In this document: positions 58,913 to 64,000 of the stretch, piece by piece
How positions within the stretch are numbered: the first letter of the stretch is position 1
Layout of the letters: each line of letters begins with the position of its first letter
Assembly (NCBI GenBank): GCA_026874595.1
Contig: CM049307.1
Span: forward strand, 44,398,362 to 44,462,361
From: Sipunculus nudus
Lineage: Eukaryota; Annelida; Sipuncula; Golfingiida; Sipunculidae
Direction: 5' to 3'
Length of the DNA stretch: 64,000 bases
Notes under the pieces: generated by a model
Told to the model about the DNA's origin: nothing
Seen by the model: the letters and a program-made list of their open reading frames with translations, nothing else
The model's database searches: none
Position numbers and translations under genes: made by a program

Positions 58913-59809
58913 TAAAGGTGGTTTTCATAAGTGCGTAGTCCGTATCCGTAGTCCGCATACGTAGTCCGTATGCGTAGTCCGTATCCGCAAAGTTCGTTTT
59001 CCATAAGTACGTATATGCGTAGTCCGTACTCCGTATTGATATGTGCTCGATAGCTGGTTTTTCCTTTTTTTTTTTGCAAGCCATTTTACCATATATGTAT
59101 TGTACATTTGTATATATTAGCATCAAAAATTAAAAACAATAAAATTAAAATAATAAAATTTTAAAAAGATCAAAATTAGTAATATTTTACATCGCGACAG
59201 TGATGTTCACACTTTAATCATCTACAAACATGTTGTCTGTGATAAAGAAAGGAAAACAAAATTCAGCCAAATGCCAATATGTTTCGTTGCCAGAAATGAC
59301 ATTTGCGTCAGTTTGACATATAGAGACAGTTGCATACAGCACGGCCTGAATGGGAAAACTCTATGGTAAACCTGAAATCGACACGATGATTGGTATACGT
59401 AGTGCGCAAAAATCGCTCCCGGCAGCGTGCGGATACGGACTACGCATACGGACTACGCATACGTACTACGCATACAGATGAATGGAAACGGCCCAGTTAA
59501 AAAGTCTACAAAGCGATTTTTGCGGACTACGCATGCGGATTACGCATACGGACTACGGATACGGACTACGGATACGGACTACGGATACGGACTACGGATA
59601 CGGACTACGGATACGGACTACGCATACGGACTACGGATACGGACTACGCATACGGACTACGCATACGTACTACGCATACAGATGAATGGAAACGGCCCAG
59701 TTAAAAAGTCTACAAAGCGATTTTTGCGGACTACGCATGCGGATTACGCATACGGACTACGCATACGGACTACGGATACGGACTACGCACTTATGGAAAA
59801 GCACCTTTA
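58913..59809. mobile_element. Foldback element 2 with 13-bp repeat arms
   Basis: Ends TAAAGGTGGTTTT-CATAAGTGCGTAGTCCG (58913) and, reverse complemented from 59809, TAAAGGTGCTTTTCCATAAG-TGCGTAGTCCG. Both arms consist of 13-bp units (GGATACGGACTAC); the left array (58928-59030) and right array (59428-59790) are inverted to each other around a core of about 400 bp of AT-rich sequence. Structure as in foldback transposons. Confidence 0.75.
59428..59790. repeat. 13-bp minisatellite with a 204-bp duplication
   Basis: Units GGATACGGACTAC and GCATACGGACTAC. A spacer block (ACAGATGAATGGAAACGG, AGTTAAAAAGTCTACAAAGC) occurs at about 59475 and again exactly 204 bp later, so a block of units plus spacer was duplicated. 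Open frames across it are artefacts of a 13-bp period. Confidence 0.8.
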
Positions 59810-60504
59810 TAGTCTGTTTTGGGCTTGACAAAGATTATCCCACTTGTGCCGTGTCAGCAGCTTCTTGGGTAAACTTGCTACAATGTATAACCTGCCAGCG
59901 GTCGAGTCCTCTGTGTAAAGCCTACGGAAATCATTAAACATTTCTGATTGGGACACCGCGGATGCAAAGCTTTTAAGAGTTTTGTTTTCATAAATAAACA
60001 CATTATTTATCTAAATTGCATAGTCATTCGAATATATTCCGATCTGAGGCCCCAAATTCCTTAAGTTTCCCTGTCATAAACACAATATTTGATTTTATAT
60101 GATTTTAAGTATGTAAGGTCTGCAAGTAGGCCTAATGTAGGTTCTTGGACTTTTTCCTAACCTTTTTATTCAGCGGTATCAAACAAAATATGGTCACAGA
60201 TATGGAACGAGAGATGTCTGTAGGGGCAATATCGTATTGCTCATATGTGACAACAGTCTTTGTCTGTATTCCTCATTTTAACTGTATATATTTATGAACA
60301 AAATTAGCAACATAAATTGAGAACTACTAAAAATATACGATGACAGACTCTAAAATAGTTATAGCTACATGTATAAATTTACATTTTACAATTTTACATG
60401 AAACCGCTTATTCATTCTTGCTGGGAGGATCCCAACCCCCAAATACTTTTGGCCAGTTTAATGACTTCCTCAGGAATTTTAAATGACCGGAACTTTGAAA
60501 TTAT

Positions 60505-60507
<3 letters not shown>

Positions 60508-60556
<49 letters not shown>
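60508..60556. repeat. (GA)n microsatellite
   Basis: About 24 GA units. Confidence 0.9.
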
Positions 60557-60558
<2 letters not shown>

Positions 60559-60623
60559 ATTAACTGTATAATAAAATTCGGCAATATTGTTATATAAAAA
60601 TTACTTATCAATTGTTGGAATGG

Positions 60624-60832
60624 AGCGCAGGGGCGGATCCAGGATTTAGGAAAGGGGGGGGGTCCAACCATGGAGGAATAATGAAAAACCTAAAAAAAAG
60701 ATCACCAGATCCGGAAAAGGGGGGTCCACCCTGCAAAATTTAATCTGAAACCCTTAAAAAAAGCTTGCAGCGGATGAAAAAAAAGGGGGGGGGGTGTCCG
60801 GACCCCCTGGACCCCTCCTCTGGATCCGCTTT
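60624..60832. mobile_element. hAT-like MITE
   Basis: Ends AGCGCAGGGGCGGATCCAG and CTGGATCCGC are inverted around the GGATCC core, and TTGGAATGG occurs just outside both ends (60615-60623 and 60832-60840), consistent with an 8-9 bp target duplication. The CAGGGGCGGATCCAGG end is a very common MITE terminus in animals. Non-coding. Confidence 0.6.
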
Positions 60833-60850
60833 TGGAATGGGCCACAAAAA

Positions 60851-60925
60851 GGCAGTGTTTACCCCTTCTGCCAACCCGAATTCATTCAGTCTTTCAATAA
60901 CGCTTGTTTTAGAGAGAGAGAGAGA
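60851..60925 (+). repeat. Copy of the 5' flank of the 33.3 kb signal exon
   Basis: GGCAGTGTTTACCCCTTCTG, CCAACCCGAATTCATTCAGT and CTTTCAATAACGCTTG match, inverted, 33540-33450, which lies just upstream of the second kringle locus. Both copies run directly into a GA-rich tract. Confidence 0.6.
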
Positions 60926-60960
60926 GAGAGAGAGTGAGAGAGGGAGAAAGAGAGAGAGAG

Positions 60961-61027
<67 letters not shown>
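60911..61027. repeat. Compound (GA)n-(TA)n-(GA)n microsatellite
   Basis: GA tract, about 14 TA units (60966-60992), then GA again; degenerate GA-rich sequence continues to about 61130. Confidence 0.9.
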
Positions 61028-61199
61028 AACAGTGAGAGAGAGCGAGAGCGATATATACAAAGAGGGAGAGAGAGGGAAAGAAAGGGAGCCAGAACAAGAG
61101 AGGGAGAGAGAGGCAGAGAGTGAGAGTGGGAGACTGTTAAATTTAAGTAATTCCTTCGGTGAAAACATATAAAAGATTCAGTTAAATTGACTTATAGAA

Positions 61200-61700
61200 A
61201 CAGCTTAACGCGGTTCCGATTTACAAGCAAGACAATCATCTAGATAAAACGATTCATTAACACGGTTCAGCAAATTTTGGTAAATAAATTTCACGAACGG
61301 GCTTCCGATATTCAATATAAATAATTCCTGTCACAATCTGCGATTTGTCTTAAATATTGAAGGAACACCGTTCATTTTTTAGCATCATTTTGTGATAGTG
61401 CTAAATAATATCTTAATATTTTGATTTAATGTACGAGTGATCTTAAATAATTTAACAATAGAGTATTTCATGTGAAATTTAGCAACAAAATATGAATTTT
61501 AACATTTTTTTAAACATTTTATGTAGAATCTCTCTACAAAAAAAAAAAAAGATTTTTTAAACAGATATTTGTAAAATCTATATTTTATTCGATTCTTCCA
61601 CAACTCCATCCGCAGGAACACGACCTGTGGTTACAGAAATATATAGGCGTATCAACATATTTAATTTTATGTGACTTAGCCACTGCTGTGATTGTCAGAG
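61200..61700 (+). repeat. Segmental duplication, copy 2 (partner 46240-46800)
   Basis: Same ordered landmarks as the 46 kb copy, including the open GC-richer island around 61610 (CCGCAGGAACACGACCTGTGG). It is followed at 61881 by a kringle relic, as copy 1 is followed by a kringle exon at 47335, so the duplicated block was at least 1.1 kb. Confidence 0.6.
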
Positions 61701-61880
61701 GAAAACTTTAGGCTCAAAACTATGAACAGAATACATTCAGAATTAACAGTCACGATCACAAACACAAATATGGTGACCAAATGTATTCAGTCTATTCAGA
61801 GCTTTGGATATAAATTTTATGGATGACATTAGAGCATTTGATATCAATAATGTTATGGATGATATTAGACTTTTTTACCG

Positions 61881-61917
61881 AGTGCCGATCAGATGAACAC
61901 GGATCCGATTATGCCGG
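61881..61917 (+). pseudogene. Kringle exon relic (first 12 codons)
   Basis: Reads CRSDEHGSDYAG, nearly the same as CRSDEEGSAYAG at 47335. The upstream intron end is also shared (AATGTTATGGATGA), but the acceptor ACAG has become ACCG. After GCCGG the kringle sequence stops and a minisatellite begins. Confidence 0.72.
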
Positions 61918-63010
61918 ATATCTGCATTATACCTGGATATCTGTTTTGTGGGATATCTGTATTATATTTGGATATCTGTATTATACCTGGATGTCTTTAT
62001 TATACCTGGATATCTGTTTTGTGGGATATCTGTATTATATCTGGATATCTGTGTTATACCTGGATATCTGTTATATAGCTGGATATCTGTATTATATCTG
62101 CATATCTGTATTATATCTGGATATCTGGATTATACCTTGATATCTTTCTCATACCTGGATATCTGTTTTGTGGGACATCTGTATTATATCTGGATATCTG
62201 TGTTATACCTTGATATCTGTTTTGTTGGATATCTGTATTATATTTGGATATCTGTATTATATCTGAATATCTGTGTTATACCTGGATACCTGTATTAAAC
62301 CTGGACATCTGTATTTTACCAGGATATCTGTCTTATACCTGGATATCTGTCTTATACCTGGATATCTGTTTTGTTGGATATCTGTATTATATTTGGATAT
62401 CTGTATTATATTTGGATATCTGTATTATATTTGGGTATCTGTATTATATTTGGATATCTGTATTATACTTGGATATCTGTATTATATCTTGATATCTGTT
62501 TTGTTGGTTATCTTTATTATATTTGAATATCTGTACTATATTTGGATATCTGTATTATATCTGGATATCTGTGTTATACCAGGATATCTTTATTATACCT
62601 GGATATCTGTATTTTACCAGGATATCTGCATTATATCTGGATATCTGTATTATACCTTGATATCTGTCTTAATCCTGGATATCTGTTTTGTGGGATATCT
62701 GTATTATATTTGGATATCTGTGTATACCTGGATATCTGTATTATACCTGGATATCTGTATTTTAACTTGATTTAACTTGTATTAAACCTGGATTTCTGTT
62801 TTGTGGGATATCTGCATTATATTTGAATATCTGTATTATATTTGGATATCTGTATTATATCTGGATATCTGTGTAATACCTGGATACCTGTATTATACCT
62901 GGACATCAGTATTTTACCAGGATATCTGTCTTATACCAGGATATATGTATTTTCCTCGATATCTGATTTTTTTTATATCTGTACTATACCTTGGTATCTG
63001 TATTATCACT
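61918..63010 (+). repeat. 19-bp minisatellite, about 55 units
   Basis: Units of GGATATCTGTATTATACCT and variants (ATATCT, ATTTGG, and a shorter GTTTTGTGG form) run for about 1.1 kb. Since 19 is not a multiple of 3 and the unit rarely gives a stop, all three frames stay open for long stretches; these are not genes. Longer blocks (for example GATATCTGTTTTGTGGGATA, five or six times) show higher-order duplication. Confidence 0.9.
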
Positions 63011-64000
63011 GGATGAAGTTATAAAATCTCCATGATTTATTTGGCACTTGGGGAATCCTTGAGTGCATGAAGAGTAAAACCCACTTAAAGTTTTTGTGTG
63101 TGAGCTATAATAAGAACCTAATTTCAGTCCCTTGAATGGCCAGATTTCTGTAACAAATTTTCGTGTGGCAGGTTATTCATAGACTAGCCATGAAAATTGT
63201 TCAAGCATCCGTGGATGTATAAGAAAAATTCCCAGGCTTGAGTGCCATGAAAACGAGATTTTGGAGTGTACATATAATATACATTTAAAGATTATACGAA
63301 TAACCTTCGAACCGGAAAATATCCCTTTCATTTGCAAATAAATCATGCAACTAAAAATATAACTGTTGAATTATAATCGATAAGTAAAATATATTTCATG
63401 CCACTAAGGTCGAATTGTGTCACGATCGGCAATTTTCATCCGAAAGGATATCGCGAAGACATATATAATTAGCCACCGGTACACACAAAAGGCCTCTGTG
63501 AAGCTAATGTGCACGTGATTGTCTAGCGATGCATAGTGGCTCGCGCAAATAGATCAAGTTCACTGAACACGCTGAGTAAACAATGTGACATGTCACTTTC
63601 TTCGTTTTGCAGATATAAACAAACAAACGTGGTTGCTACGGAATGAAAACATACATTTCATGTCATGTGAAATTAGATATTAAATCAGTCAGTTTCAGTT
63701 GTATATGAAAATCAATTTAACATCAAATATGACAAAGAAATAATTTATTTTTCATTTTATTTTATTCCCTTTTGTAAAACATATGAGTAAGGCTCATTTT
63801 CCTCAAAATATGAAATGAGAAAGACACATGATTTTATGGAGGAGTATTGACTATATTTTATATATATATATTTTTTTTTATTTAAACGAATTCACCCTTT
63901 AACACGATTCACCCAATTACGATTTTCTCTCAATATTACTTTGGCCTGAAGGTCATATAGAATTTCAAACATTTTTCATTTACCCAATTAATAATATATT
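63011..64000. other. Intergenic stretch, no supported gene
   Basis: AT-rich sequence without recognisable exon, repeat pair or RNA gene. Confidence 0.5.

Noticed and set aside
59427-59937. Open frames rich in RIRTTHTDYAYGL
   Set aside because: They read the 13-bp minisatellite arms of a foldback element.
60740-61172. Open frames of Ser/Leu or Arg/Glu runs
   Set aside because: GA and TA microsatellite translated on either strand.
61823-63024. Long overlapping open frames rich in YLYYTWISVLYLDI
   Set aside because: They are translations of the 19-bp minisatellite in three frames; the periodicity, not selection, keeps them open.

Overview
The window looks like animal nuclear DNA, most likely from a marine lophotrochozoan such as a bivalve or another mollusc. 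The evidence is AT-rich sequence, short exons with GT-AG borders separated by long introns, a protostome-type FMRFamide-receptor-like GPCR, several decayed non-LTR retrotransposons and tRNA-derived SINEs, and many inverted-repeat elements and microsatellites. There are no operons, bacterial genes or CRISPR arrays. I worked by eye, so all homology statements are motif recognition and not search results.

Layout. 1-7.0 kb: a broken LINE reverse transcriptase, then dispersed repeats and inverted-repeat elements. 7.1-8.5 kb (+): one long exon for a class A GPCR. 8.5-17.7 kb: repeats around a three-exon minus-strand gene (17646 to 11476) encoding signal peptide, one kringle, Ser/Thr stalk, one membrane helix and a basic tail (240 residues). 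18-27 kb: a LINE with AP endonuclease and reverse transcriptase remains (19.9-23.0 kb), a SINE and a three-copy tandem repeat. 27.3-33.4 kb (-): a second kringle locus with signal-peptide exon, four kringle exons (two frame-broken) and a transmembrane exon carrying an in-frame stop. 33.4-46 kb: tandem repeats, an old minus-strand LINE, a possible lone exon at 39.9 kb and a 2.15 kb TTAA-flanked inverted-repeat element. 46-55.3 kb (+): a third kringle locus in the opposite orientation with one readable kringle exon, one cut by a repeat, one frame-broken, and a transmembrane exon. 55-64 kb: tandem duplications, two adjacent foldback elements built from 13-bp repeats, and a kringle exon relic that has turned into a roughly 1.1 kb minisatellite.

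The main theme is a birth-and-death cluster of kringle membrane proteins. Most recognised kringle exons are flanked by phase-1 introns, so they can be shuffled or duplicated without breaking frame. The commonest kringle exon is 252 nt; decayed copies are 251 and 250 nt, which pinpoints single- and double-base losses. The 27-33 kb and 46-55 kb loci lie head to head and repeat the same order (short kringle, long kringle, transmembrane exon), which suggests an inverted duplication. The single-kringle gene at 11.5-17.6 kb is the only member whose whole reading frame can be followed from start to stop; its architecture resembles PIK3IP1-type single-kringle membrane proteins, though orthology is not shown.
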